From Mucilaginibacter gracilis (GTDB lineage Bacteria; Bacteroidota; Bacteroidia; Sphingobacteriales; Sphingobacteriaceae): a DNA stretch of 64,000 bases. The position numbers and the translations under genes were made by a program. Positions 17,298-25,569 of this stretch are shown here, in pieces. Within the stretch, counting starts at the first letter, position 1. Every line of letters begins with the position of its first letter. The DNA is taken from assembly GCF_003633615.1 (NCBI RefSeq), contig NZ_RBKU01000001.1:1674001-1738000 (forward strand), given 5' to 3'. The notes beneath the pieces are model-generated. The model searched no databases. It was not told where the DNA came from and saw only the letters and a list, made by a program, of their open reading frames with translations.

Positions 17298-17439
17298 AAT
17301 ATCAAATTTACAAAAAGTTAAGCTATTGCCGATGATTGTATTTGGAAGTCGTAAAATATAATTTTGATCGTTAGAAAATCAATAAATCCGAAATCCAACC
17401 TCCCACATCCGAAATAATTTCGTTTAATTTGGATTATCC

Positions 17440-18648
17440 ATGAAGATGAACCCGTACGAAAATAAGCGCCGCTGGAAGTACCTGCTCCTGTTTTTTGCTG
17501 TTATTATAGCAAGCGGTTCGTTACTGTACACCAGCTTTTTAGTGCGCGGCATTGCCCGCAACGAGCGTACCCGGGCCGAAGTATGGGCAATGAGCATCAG
17601 GCAGCAATTTTCGGCAGATGATAACGACTTTATTAAATTTGTTACCGATGTGCGCGATAGCCTTGCCGTACCCGCCATTGTGGTTGACGAAATTGGCGAC
17701 ATTAAATTTACCCGCGGGCTCGATTCTACCAAAACCTACCTCCAGGATCCCGGCAATAAAAAACGGAAGATCAAGTTCGATCCGCTTTACTTCCGTGCCC
17801 AGCTCGAGTACATGAAGAGCCAGCACGAACCCATTAAAATATCCATTTTTAGTAACGAATACTGGTTGGTTTATTATCAGGATTCGCCCTTGCTAACGCA
17901 GTTAAAGGTGTTCCCGTACATTCAGTTAACCGTAATTGCCATTTTTTTACTGGTTGCCTATACGGCCTTTAACTCCTCGCGAAAATCCGAACAAAACCAA
18001 GTTTGGGTAGGCTTGGCTAAAGAAACCGCCCACCAGTTGGGTACGCCAATATCATCGTTGATGGCCTGGATTGAACTCATGAAGGATAAGTTTAATGCCG
18101 AAGACGACCCGCTGATTGCCGAAATGGAAAACGATGTAAAACGCCTGGAAATTGTGGCCGACAGGTTCTCCAAAATCGGCTCAAAACCCATCCTCGAAGT
18201 GCATTCCGTTTACGATGTTGTTAACGATTATGTTAATTACTTTAAGTTTCGCGTAAGCAACAAAATAAGCTTTATAGTAAAAGGCGATGCCAACCTCAAA
18301 GCCGGCATAAACATACCCCTGTTTGATTGGGTGTTGGAGAACCTGATGAAAAATGCCATCAACGCTATTGATAATACCGGGAGTATCACGGTAGATATAT
18401 CGTTACACAACGCCAAAAAACAAATTTATATTGATGTTACCGATACGGGCAAGGGCATTGCAAAATCAAAGTTTTTAACGGTGTTTCAACCCGGCTACAC
18501 TACGCGCAAACGCGGCTGGGGTTTGGGGCTATCGCTCACCAAGCGAATGATAGAAAATTACCACGAAGGACAGATATTTGTGAAAGACTCCGAATTAGGC
18601 AAAGGCACCACATTCCGTATCATATTAAAAAACCGCAGCAATGGGTAA
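17440..18648 (+). CDS. Sensor histidine kinase, orphan
   Basis: A 402-residue membrane kinase. Two membrane helices (about 14-35 and 158-177) bracket a 120-residue periplasmic sensor with no recognised fold. The dimerisation box has the phospho-acceptor His198 in AKETAHQLGTPISSL, a variant form seen in Bacteroidota kinases. The ATPase part has an N box (LENLMKNAINAI), G1 (DVTDTGKGI) and G2 (RGWGLGLSLTKRM). There is no HAMP, PAS or receiver domain and no response-regulator gene nearby. The next gene, DinB-like, overlaps by 8 bp, so the two are cotranscribed. Confidence 0.9.
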   Translation: MKMNPYENKRRWKYLLLFFAVIIASGSLLYTSFLVRGIARNERTRAEVWAMSIRQQFSADDNDFIKFVTDVRDSLAVPAIVVDEIGDIKFTRGLDSTKTYLQDPGNKKRKIKFDPLYFRAQLEYMKSQHEPIKISIFSNEYWLVYYQDSPLLTQLKVFPYIQLTVIAIFLLVAYTAFNSSRKSEQNQVWVGLAKETAHQLGTPISSLMAWIELMKDKFNAEDDPLIAEMENDVKRLEIVADRFSKIGSKPILEVHSVYDVVNDYVNYFKFRVSNKISFIVKGDANLKAGINIPLFDWVLENLMKNAINAIDNTGSITVDISLHNAKKQIYIDVTDTGKGIAKSKFLTVFQPGYTTRKRGWGLGLSLTKRMIENYHEGQIFVKDSELGKGTTFRIILKNRSNG

Positions 18649-19150
18649 ACCACAACCGGGCGATTACGTTCCCTTTCACGAAACCTACATTAGCAAAGTT
18701 GGCGAAGGCAGTATTTTAACCATATTGCAAAACCAGCAACAACAAACTTACCAATTTTTTAAATCGCTCACGACAGAGCGGGCTGCTTATGCTTACGCCG
18801 AAGGTAAGTGGACAATTAAGCAAACGCTGGGCCACATGATAGATACCGAGCGTATAATGGCTTACCGCGCCCTCCGCTTTGCCCGGAACGACGATACCCC
18901 TTTACCCGGTTTCGATCAGGATGAGTATGTGCTTAACTCGCGCCATAACGATTTTGAAATGGACGATATGATAGAGGAGTTTAGGCTTACCCGGCAGGCA
19001 AACATCTTTTTTTGTAAAACCCTCAACGCCGAAGAAAAGCAACGCTTTGGCCTGGCAAGCGGCAACCGGGTAACGGTAAATGCCTTGTTATATATTATAG
19101 CCGGGCACGAACTGCACCACATCCAAATTATTAAAGAGCGTTATTTATGA
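18641..19150 (+). CDS. DinB-family protein
   Basis: A 169-residue four-helix-bundle protein of the DinB/YfiT superfamily, whose members are metal-dependent and often thiol S-transferases or unknown hydrolases. The metal-site His triad is visible: GHMIDTERIMAYR (first His), and ELHHIQIIKERYL near the C terminus. It overlaps both the kinase gene (8 bp) and the thioesterase gene (4 bp), so it lies in the middle of a tightly coupled operon. The reaction is unknown. Confidence 0.85.
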   Translation: MGKPQPGDYVPFHETYISKVGEGSILTILQNQQQQTYQFFKSLTTERAAYAYAEGKWTIKQTLGHMIDTERIMAYRALRFARNDDTPLPGFDQDEYVLNSRHNDFEMDDMIEEFRLTRQANIFFCKTLNAEEKQRFGLASGNRVTVNALLYIIAGHELHHIQIIKERYL

Positions 19151-19575
19151 GCAGGCTTTGGTTTGGCCAGGCCGATGCCGTCGCAATAAACAACCGCCCT
19201 AAAAACCATATAGGTGCCTTACTGGGTATTGAATTTACCGAAATTGGCGACGACTACATCAAGGCCACCATGCCGGTTGACGAGCGTACCCACCAGCCCT
19301 ATGGTATTTTGCACGGCGGCGCTTCGGTGGTGCTTGCCGAAAGCATAGGCAGCATAGCATCCTCGTTGGTAATTGATCCGGATAAGTATATGGCCGTTGG
19401 GCAGGAGGTGAACGCCAACCATTTGCGACCTGTAAAATCGGGCCTGGTTACCGCTGTTTGTACTCCTATACACATTGGCGGCAAAACCCACGTTTGGGAT
19501 ATTAAAATTTATAACGACAAAGGTAAAATGAGCTGCATCAGCAGGCTAACAGTGGCGGTGATACCGAAGGTTTAG
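19147..19575 (+). CDS. PaaI/YdiI-type hotdog thioesterase
   Basis: A 142-residue acyl-CoA thioesterase-like hotdog protein. The family signature QPYGILHGGASVVLAESIGS carries the catalytic-region Glu and the HGG turn, and VGQEVNANHLRP follows. It is most like the YdiI (menaquinone DHNA-CoA) and PaaI branch. It starts within the DinB stop (ATGA overlap). Substrate not deducible; no menaquinone or phenylacetate genes are adjacent. Confidence 0.88.
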   Translation: MSRLWFGQADAVAINNRPKNHIGALLGIEFTEIGDDYIKATMPVDERTHQPYGILHGGASVVLAESIGSIASSLVIDPDKYMAVGQEVNANHLRPVKSGLVTAVCTPIHIGGKTHVWDIKIYNDKGKMSCISRLTVAVIPKV

Positions 19576-19595
19576 GTTATTGTTGGTTCATAGTT

Positions 19596-19702
19596 GATGG
19601 TTCATAGATCATGGATCTCCTTGATAACCAGGCAAGATTTCTTACCATCAACCAATTCACCCGGTCGATATTCTTACTATGAACCATGATCTATGAACCA
19701 TC
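19596..19702. repeat. Inverted repeat between convergent genes
   Basis: Perfect 19-bp arms, GATGGTTCATAGATCATGG at 19596-19614 and its complement at 19684-19702, separated by 69 bp. Additional partial copies (GTTCATAG, CTATGAACCATGAT) lie just outside. It may serve as a terminator for both convergent genes, or be a small dispersed element. Confidence 0.7.
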
Positions 19703-19725
19703 ACCCAACTCACCCATCAACCTAT

Positions 19726-20079
19726 TTATTCCTTATCCAGCGTTTGTTTTTTCTCTACTAAAAAGGAGGCAAGTAAACCCAGGCCACCAAAAAGGCCTAT
19801 CATCGAAAAGTAAATTGGGGCAACATGGCCGTCGTCGGTAAATACTTTATGGTCCAGTACAAAGGCAATAAACAACCCCAATCCCGAACCCATCAAAAGC
19901 AATCCCCATTTTAAGGTTTGGTAAGGTGCCGATTGTTGTTTGTAAATGCGGGGGTCCATGCCACGCTCAATCATAGCCATTTTTTCGCGTTTGTATAGAT
20001 AAAAAACGCTGAATATCAATGCGAAAGTGGATAGTGAAATAATAATTCCGGCAAGTATGCCTAAGTTTGCGGTGTCCAT
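19726..20079 (-). CDS. DUF6249-like membrane protein
   Basis: A 117-residue inner-membrane protein with three hydrophobic helices (about 7-28, 56-76 and 88-108). KREKMAMIERGMDPRIY after the first helix is the characteristic motif of the DUF6249-type family that often neighbours sigma factors in Bacteroidota; no such neighbour is visible here. Function unknown. Confidence 0.75.
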   Translation of the reverse strand: MDTANLGILAGIIISLSTFALIFSVFYLYKREKMAMIERGMDPRIYKQQSAPYQTLKWGLLLMGSGLGLFIAFVLDHKVFTDDGHVAPIYFSMIGLFGGLGLLASFLVEKKQTLDKE

Positions 20080-20301
20080 AATATTTGTTATTTAAAATAA
20101 TTTTTAATTTTTGTTAATTAATTCCGTTGTATTTGTAAGCTATGACTACACAGTTTTTAAACAGGTTACACCCTCAAACAAAAAAATTACAATTATTATT
20201 TCCGGTTACTACATTCCGATATTTTAACCCGCTGCCGCGTATTGGCTATCATTTAAAGTAATTTCCGGCCCCTGCCGTCTACTCATGTAAATAAAAACAA
20301 C
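20080..20301. other. AT-rich spacer before the Hsp20 locus
   Basis: Divergent promoters for the DUF6249 gene and the small heat-shock gene should lie here. No convincing CIRCE-like or sigma-32-like element was seen, and no ORF. Confidence 0.4.
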
Positions 20302-20750
20302 ATGTTTAGTAAACACCATACAGCAAGAGGCGCACAAGGTTGCGGCCCTGCATCAGCAAATTTCGGGCACGGTAAATTACACCACTTTGGCAGGCACATG
20401 CGCACCACGGTTTCCAAAGGCCAAAGTACAACGTGCCCCTTAACATTACAGATAACGAAACCAACTTTGAGGTGCATGTATATGCAGTTGGCTTTTTAAA
20501 AGAAAACATCAAACTATCCGTAACCGACGATGTACTCTACATCAGCGGAACCCGCACACTTGATGAAAACCAGGAACCAAACTTTAGCCGGCAAGAGTTC
20601 CCGGTAAAATCCTTCGAGCGTGTACTCAACCTTAACGGCCAGGTTGATGCCCAAAACATCAGCGCAACCCAAAGCAACGGCGTGCTTACTATCACGCTCC
20701 CTAAAACCGTTGAGGCTCAAAAGCCCGCGCAGGAAATTAAGGTTAACTAA
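20302..20750 (+). pseudogene. Hsp20 small heat-shock protein, N terminus apparently frameshifted
   Basis: The alpha-crystallin domain is intact in the frame ending at 20750 (usable start: a GTG at 20433, giving 105 residues): VPLNITDNETNFEVHVYAVG, LYISGTRTLDENQEPNF, VKSFERVLNLNGQVD and GVLTITLPKT. That frame stays open upstream to a stop at 20373 and reads ...HHGFQRPKYN before the GTG, which looks like Hsp20 sequence but has no ATG. A His/Gly-rich start, MFSKHHTARGAQGCGPASAN, typical of Bacteroidota Hsp20 N termini, begins at 20302 in another frame. One missing nucleotide between about 20376 and 20430 would join them. The short GTG form may still be made and functional. Confidence 0.65.
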
Positions 20751-20859
20751 TATTTGATGGCTTATGCTGTTTATGTAAAACACAAGTTTATTGACTTACT
20801 GTATTTTACATAAAAGCATAAAGTTTATTGTTAAATTTGTAGGTAGTAATTCAATTGTG

Positions 20860-21090
20860 ATGGAAAGAATTGTTTTAGAAGTAGATGATAATATAGCACG
20901 CAATTGGCGTTATGCATCTGAGCAGAAAAAATTGCAGGTTACTGCAACAGTAAACAACCTGCTAAAAAAAGCATTTGAACAAAAAAACGACGCCGATTTT
21001 ATACTGTTTGTAAAAGAGGTACAAAACAAAGCCGCTGAACGCGGCCTTACCGAAGATTTGTTGAACGACATATTAAATGGCAAAGACTGA
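20860..21090 (+). CDS. Antitoxin of a PIN module (MERIVLEVDD family)
   Basis: A 76-residue protein starting MERIVLEVDD, followed by a helical middle and a C-terminal segment AAERGLTEDLLNDIL. It is the same length as, and clearly related to, the antitoxin at 31798-32028. It overlaps the PIN toxin by 14 bp. The start at 20860 was chosen from this paralogue; an upstream extension is non-homologous. Expected to bind and mask the toxin and possibly autoregulate. Confidence 0.8.
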   Translation: MERIVLEVDDNIARNWRYASEQKKLQVTATVNNLLKKAFEQKNDADFILFVKEVQNKAAERGLTEDLLNDILNGKD

Positions 21091-21508
21091 TCTGTACATT
21101 TTTGATACAAATACTTTAATTAGCGCATTTCTTATTTCGGGTTCTGTTGCTTTTTTTGCTTTAGAAAAAGCCATCGCAAACGGCACTTTGGTTTTCTCAA
21201 CCGAAACATTTGCTGAATTTGAACAGGTGTTGTTTAGAAAGAAATTTGATAAATACTTTTCTGAGCAAGAACGCATCCAAATTATTGAACGATTGGCCCA
21301 TGTATCCATATTTATTAAGCCCTTGTCTAATGGTTCTTATTGCCGTGATCCCGACGATGATAAGCTACTTAATTTGGCTATAGACATTTCGGCTTATTGC
21401 ATCGTGAGCGGAGACAATGATCTGCTGGTTCTGCACCCTTTTAAAAATATTCCCATCATAAAAGCATCTGTTTTCCGAGATCTGTTTGCCGATGATATTA
21501 AACAATAA
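21077..21508 (+). CDS. PIN-domain toxin (PIN_3/COG1569 type)
   Basis: A 143-residue putative toxin ribonuclease. Acidic residues of the active site are in LYIFDTNTLISAFL, TFAEFEQVLFRKKFDKY, CRDPDDDKLLNLAID and VSGDNDLLVLHPF. The CRDPxDxK and GDxDLLVLHPF blocks are shared with the broken toxin at 30384-31805, so both belong to one family. The 3' end of the gene forms the left arm of a bidirectional terminator. Confidence 0.88.
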   Translation: MAKTDLYIFDTNTLISAFLISGSVAFFALEKAIANGTLVFSTETFAEFEQVLFRKKFDKYFSEQERIQIIERLAHVSIFIKPLSNGSYCRDPDDDKLLNLAIDISAYCIVSGDNDLLVLHPFKNIPIIKASVFRDLFADDIKQ

Positions 21509-21545
21509 AACCCGCACACTGGCGGGTTTTATTGTTTAATATCAT
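21492..21545. terminator. Bidirectional terminator with a 24-bp perfect stem
   Basis: Arms at 21492-21515 and 21522-21545 are exact complements around the 6-nt loop ACACTG; the core is AAAACCCGC / GCGGGTTTT. The left arm includes the last codons and stop of the PIN toxin and the right arm ends 6 bp before the stop of the convergent peptidase gene, so it should end transcription from both sides. Confidence 0.85.
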
Positions 21546-21551
21546 TGCACC

Positions 21552-22280
21552 TTAACTACGCCTGTTAAACAAAAACGATGCATAGTAAAGCAACGTAGCC
21601 AACGAGCCTAAAGCGGCAACCACATACGTCATGGCGGCCCACCATAGGGCGTCTTTGGCTTGCTCATGCTCCTGGTGGGTGCGCATTACGGTGTAATTTT
21701 TATTAAGCCAAGCAAGGGCGCGGTTGCTGGCATCAAACTCAACAGGCAGCGTAATAAAGCTAAAAGCGGTAACAAGCCCCAGGGCTATAACGCCAATGGC
21801 CAAAACATAGGGGCTGCCCGAAAACACCAGCAACAGCACGCCTATCATCAGCGTCCAGGTGGTTAAGGTTGATGCCGTTTGCACAACCGGCACCATAAAC
21901 GAGCGGAAACTGAGCCAGCTATATGCCCTTGCATGTTGCACGGCATGCCCGCATTCGTGTGCGGCAATGGCTGCTGCGGCAACGCTGCGGCTATGGTAAA
22001 CATCGGGACTCAAATTAACGGTTTTAGTTTCCGGGTTGTAATGGTCGGTCAGTTGGCCATCTACCGAAATCACCTGTACATCATAAATATTGTTGTCAAT
22101 CAACATTTTCTCGGCAACCTCCCTTCCCGAAAGACCCGATAGTAAGCCAATTTCCGAGTATTGTTTAAACTTGTTCCTAAAACGCATCTGCACAAAAAAG
22201 CTAACTATCGCAATGGCTATCATCAACAGCCATCCCGAGTTGTAACTCATATATCCCATTAAAAAAAGTAAGTGGTTCAT
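21552..22280 (-). CDS. YugP-type zinc metallopeptidase
   Basis: A 242-residue membrane-bound metalloprotease of PF04298 (YugP). One N-terminal membrane helix (about 15-32), catalytic HECGHAVQH at 108-116, then two long hydrophobic segments (about 128-170), the PVEFDASNRALAWL motif with the third ligand region, and a last membrane helix. The start at 22280 puts the first helix at the usual position; a longer frame exists but has no family support. Substrates unknown. Confidence 0.9.
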   Translation of the reverse strand: MNHLLFLMGYMSYNSGWLLMIAIAIVSFFVQMRFRNKFKQYSEIGLLSGLSGREVAEKMLIDNNIYDVQVISVDGQLTDHYNPETKTVNLSPDVYHSRSVAAAAIAAHECGHAVQHARAYSWLSFRSFMVPVVQTASTLTTWTLMIGVLLLVFSGSPYVLAIGVIALGLVTAFSFITLPVEFDASNRALAWLNKNYTVMRTHQEHEQAKDALWWAAMTYVVAALGSLATLLYYASFLFNRRS

Positions 22281-22338
22281 ATCTTTAATTTTTATAGTAC
22301 ATTCAAAAAGTATTCCTAATATTAACGCAAAACTTACC

Positions 22339-23484
22339 GTGTTAGCATCAAATACATTTTCGTACTGGGAGCAAACTGCATTTTTACACGCCGCCGATGT
22401 AATTATTATTGGCAGCGGCATAGTAGGTTTAAGTGCAGCGTTGCATTTAAAAGCCCTACAGCCTCAATTAAAAGTAATGGTGTTAGAACGGGGCTTTTTA
22501 CCCAGCGGTGCCAGTACAAAAAATGCCGGTTTTGCATGTTTCGGCACAGTTTCAGAGCAACTGGAATACCTTGAACAGGCTTCCGAAGATGAGGTTTTAA
22601 CTCTTGCCCAGTATAAATGGCGCGGCTTGCAACGCCTAAGGCAAAACCTGGGCGATGCTCACATCAACTACCAGCAACACGGCGGTTACGAACTTTTTTT
22701 GAACGGAGAAGAAAGCGAAGCAAATAACGCTATTGAAAAATTACACTACCTCAATAAAATTTTACAACCCGTATTAGGAATAACTGACAATTATTCAGTA
22801 ACGGATGCTAAAATTGCAGCCTTCGGTTTTAAAGGCGTTAGCCGGATGATATACAACACCAGCGAAGGCCAGATAGATACCGGCAAAATGATGCGCACCT
22901 TGCTTGCAAAAGTGCAAAGCCTGGGCGTATTGGTGTTAAACAGTTGCCACGTAAACCAAGTATTGGAGGGTGATAATTTTATGCAGGTACTTACCGCCCA
23001 AGGCAGCTTTAAATGCAATAAGGTAATTATTGCTACCAATGCCTTTGCGCAACAGTTGTTTCCGCAACTGGCGGTAGTGCCGGGCCGTGGGCAGGTTTTG
23101 GTTACCAAACCAGTGGCAGGTTTAAAGCTTAAAGGCACCTATCACTTTAACCAGGGCTATTACTATTTCCGCAATATTGATGGCCGCGTACTATTTGGCG
23201 GTGGGCGCAACCTCGATTTTGAGGCCGAACAAACCTGGCACTTTGGCCATACCGAAAAGGTAAAACAGCAACTCACCAGCTATCTTACAGAAGTTATATT
23301 GCCCCACCAGCACTTCGAAATTGACTATTGGTGGAGCGGCATAATGGGCTTTGGCGAAGGCGTTAAACCCATAATTAAACAGGTGCAACCCAACGTGTTT
23401 TGCGCCGTTAAATGCAACGGCATGGGCGTGGCAATGGGCAGCCTGGTAGGCGAGGAGGTTGCTGAATTGGCTTTGAATAGTTAA
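22339..23484 (+). CDS. FAD-dependent oxidoreductase (DAO family)
   Basis: A 381-residue flavoenzyme of the D-amino-acid oxidase fold. The dinucleotide-binding motif is VIIIGSGIVGLSAALHL from residue 21, followed by VLERGFLPSGASTKNAG, a typical substrate-side loop. The C terminus has GFGEGVKPIIKQ and CNGMGVAMGSLVGEEVAEL, closing the FAD site. A GTG start at 22339 leaves about 19 residues before the Rossmann strand; no ATG is available closer. It is divergent from the YugP gene. The substrate, probably an amine or amino acid, is unknown. Confidence 0.85.
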   Translation: MLASNTFSYWEQTAFLHAADVIIIGSGIVGLSAALHLKALQPQLKVMVLERGFLPSGASTKNAGFACFGTVSEQLEYLEQASEDEVLTLAQYKWRGLQRLRQNLGDAHINYQQHGGYELFLNGEESEANNAIEKLHYLNKILQPVLGITDNYSVTDAKIAAFGFKGVSRMIYNTSEGQIDTGKMMRTLLAKVQSLGVLVLNSCHVNQVLEGDNFMQVLTAQGSFKCNKVIIATNAFAQQLFPQLAVVPGRGQVLVTKPVAGLKLKGTYHFNQGYYYFRNIDGRVLFGGGRNLDFEAEQTWHFGHTEKVKQQLTSYLTEVILPHQHFEIDYWWSGIMGFGEGVKPIIKQVQPNVFCAVKCNGMGVAMGSLVGEEVAELALNS

Positions 23485-23505
23485 TCGGTTTTTGGTATCA
23501 ATAAT

Positions 23506-24807
23506 TTAAAACAGCTCCACCAGCCGCTCCAAAGCCATCCCGCGCGAGCCTTTAATTAAAATGGTAGAGTTTTTAATCGGTTTATTTTTTAAGCCCGCTT
23601 GTGCCTCGGCAACGGTGCGGTAAAAGGTGGCATCAACCAGGCCATTTTGTTTATAAAACTCGTCGCCTATAAAAATGCGTTCGTCAATACCGGCCTGCAT
23701 TGCTTTGGCAACAACACCCAAATGCTCCGCTGCCGATTCTTCGCCCAGTTCAAACATATCGCCCAGTATGGCTACCTTATGTTCGGCAGGTAGTTTATCA
23801 ATATTTTCAATGGCAACAAACATGCTACTCGGGTTGGCATTGTAATAATCGCAAATTAAGGTGTTAGTTGCCGTTTTAGCTATTTGCGACCGGTTGTTCT
23901 GCGGCCGATAGCCGCTTATCCCCGCATAAATTTCCTCCGGCGAAAGCTTAAAATAACAGCCTATACAAATAGCGGCCAATATGTTATGCAAATTATATAC
24001 ACCGGTAAGCTGCGTGCCAGCCTCGTAAACATCCGTTTCGTTACGGGTCCATTTTAACGAAATGTAGGGTGCCGTGTTAACCAGTTCGCCCCGTATAAAA
24101 TTAATGTTAGGGCGGGTGCCGTAATTATAGCCATCCAAACCCCTTTGTAACTGCATTTGTATCAAATCATCACTATCGGTATTAATAAATAATATTCCGT
24201 TGTTTGCTTTAAGGTAATCGTACAATTCGCCTTTTCCTTTTTTTACGCCTTCGGCCCCGCCAAAGCCTTCAAGGTGCGCTTTGCCTACATTGGTAATGAG
24301 GCCATAATTGGGCTGCGCAATGCTGCATAGCAGTTCAATTTCTTTTTGATGATTAGCACCCATTTCTATCACAGCCATCTCAATAGTATTGTCAATGCCC
24401 AAAATGGTTAACGGTACACCAATATGATTGTTTAAATTACCCGTTGTGGCATAGGTTTTATAATGTTGCGATAGTACCGCCTTAATTAATTCTTTAGTAG
24501 TTGTTTTTCCGTTTGATCCCGTGAGGCCAATAAACGGAATATGTAGTTGGCTGCGGTGGTGCGCGGCCAGGTTTTGCAACGCTGTTAATACATCATCAAC
24601 CAGTATGCATTTATCGGTAAGGGCGTATTGGGCATTATCTACCACGGCATAAGCCGCGCCGGCTTCAAGGGCTTGTTGTGCAAAAGTGTTGGCATCAAAC
24701 TTATCTCCCTTTAAGGCAAAAAACAGGCTTCCGGGTATTATCTTCCGGGTGTCAGTACTAATAACAGGGTATTGCAGATAAAGCTGATATAACTGATCCG
24801 TAGTCAT
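23506..24807 (-). CDS. murF: UDP-MurNAc-tripeptide-D-Ala-D-Ala ligase
   Basis: A 433-residue Mur ligase for the last cytosolic step of peptidoglycan precursor synthesis. The N-terminal domain has VISTDTRKIIPGSLFFALKG; the ATP loop is GLTGSNGKTTTKELI; MGANHQKEI and the NVGKAHLEGFG block follow; the C-terminal domain contains DYYNANPSSM and ILGDMFELG, which are specific to MurF. Length is normal. It stands alone here, away from a dcw cluster. Confidence 0.95.
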   Translation of the reverse strand: MTTDQLYQLYLQYPVISTDTRKIIPGSLFFALKGDKFDANTFAQQALEAGAAYAVVDNAQYALTDKCILVDDVLTALQNLAAHHRSQLHIPFIGLTGSNGKTTTKELIKAVLSQHYKTYATTGNLNNHIGVPLTILGIDNTIEMAVIEMGANHQKEIELLCSIAQPNYGLITNVGKAHLEGFGGAEGVKKGKGELYDYLKANNGILFINTDSDDLIQMQLQRGLDGYNYGTRPNINFIRGELVNTAPYISLKWTRNETDVYEAGTQLTGVYNLHNILAAICIGCYFKLSPEEIYAGISGYRPQNNRSQIAKTATNTLICDYYNANPSSMFVAIENIDKLPAEHKVAILGDMFELGEESAAEHLGVVAKAMQAGIDERIFIGDEFYKQNGLVDATFYRTVAEAQAGLKNKPIKNSTILIKGSRGMALERLVELF

Positions 24808-25059
24808 GGGTTGATGAATTGTTGCAATGCAAGTTTAAAAATTTAGCTTCAATAAAAGCAAAAAACACCAAAGCAGTTTTAAGCCCCTAAAAAAATGAAA
24901 TAATTTTAATTTGCTGTGCACTTTTTTAAAATTATGATAACAAATTAAAGTATGTTATAAAATACTTTTAAATACTTACTTAAACGTAGGTGCGGCTTGA
25001 AGATAGCTTGTTTAAATTCGTATTAAACAGGTTTAAGTATTAATTTAACACATACAGCC
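24808..25059. other. AT-rich spacer upstream of the metzincin-like gene
   Basis: Contains loosely inverted sequences AATACTT..TTAAAC (about 24971-24984) and GTTTAAGTATT (25031-25041), plus TGTTTAA / TTAAACA closer in. They could form a regulatory dyad or a hairpin in the leader of the gene at 25060, but the arms are AT-rich and the match may be chance. Confidence 0.3.
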
Positions 25060-25569
25060 ATGGTAAAAATTAATATAACTACAGCTAACGGCTTCAGCGC
25101 TTACGAACTGCAAAAAGTAGAGGCCGCACAACAAGTACTAAACAATATACTTAATAGCGATAAATTTAAAGAGCGTGTTTTGCACTTTAGCACCAATGGA
25201 CTATATCGGTTTCATTACCGAAAATCGTTTTTAGGTAACTGGATAGATAAACCATACTCTAACAGCGATGTTTACCGCATGTTAACTCAGCCGGATGGGG
25301 CAGAGGCTAACGCTATTGATTTAAAGCTTGAGATGTTACCCGGTGGTGATGTTGAACAATTGGGCTATACCAACCCCGATACACAGCATATTTACACCTA
25401 CCGCAATTGGTTTAACAGCCTGTCGTTAGCGGGTTATACCAGCCATTTGGCCCACGAGTGGTGCCACCAGCTGGGTTTTAACCACGAAAGTAAGCCAACC
25501 GAAAAAAACGAGTATTCTGTTCCGTTTGGTATAGGCAAAATAACCGAAAACATAGCCTGGGAGTGTTAA
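25060..25569 (+). CDS. Small metzincin-like protein
   Basis: A 169-residue protein with an exact metzincin zinc motif, HEWCHQLGFNH (residues 132-142: HExxHxxGxxH), followed by a SVPFGIG segment where the Met-turn would lie, though no Met is present. There is no signal peptide or membrane helix, so it is either cytosolic or exported by a route not visible. The first 120 residues are not recognisable as a propeptide; they contain Asp- and Tyr-rich beta segments. Its last 4 bp overlap recQ on the opposite strand. It could be a toxin-like or self-acting peptidase; the substrate is unknown. Confidence 0.7.
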   Translation: MVKINITTANGFSAYELQKVEAAQQVLNNILNSDKFKERVLHFSTNGLYRFHYRKSFLGNWIDKPYSNSDVYRMLTQPDGAEANAIDLKLEMLPGGDVEQLGYTNPDTQHIYTYRNWFNSLSLAGYTSHLAHEWCHQLGFNHESKPTEKNEYSVPFGIGKITENIAWEC

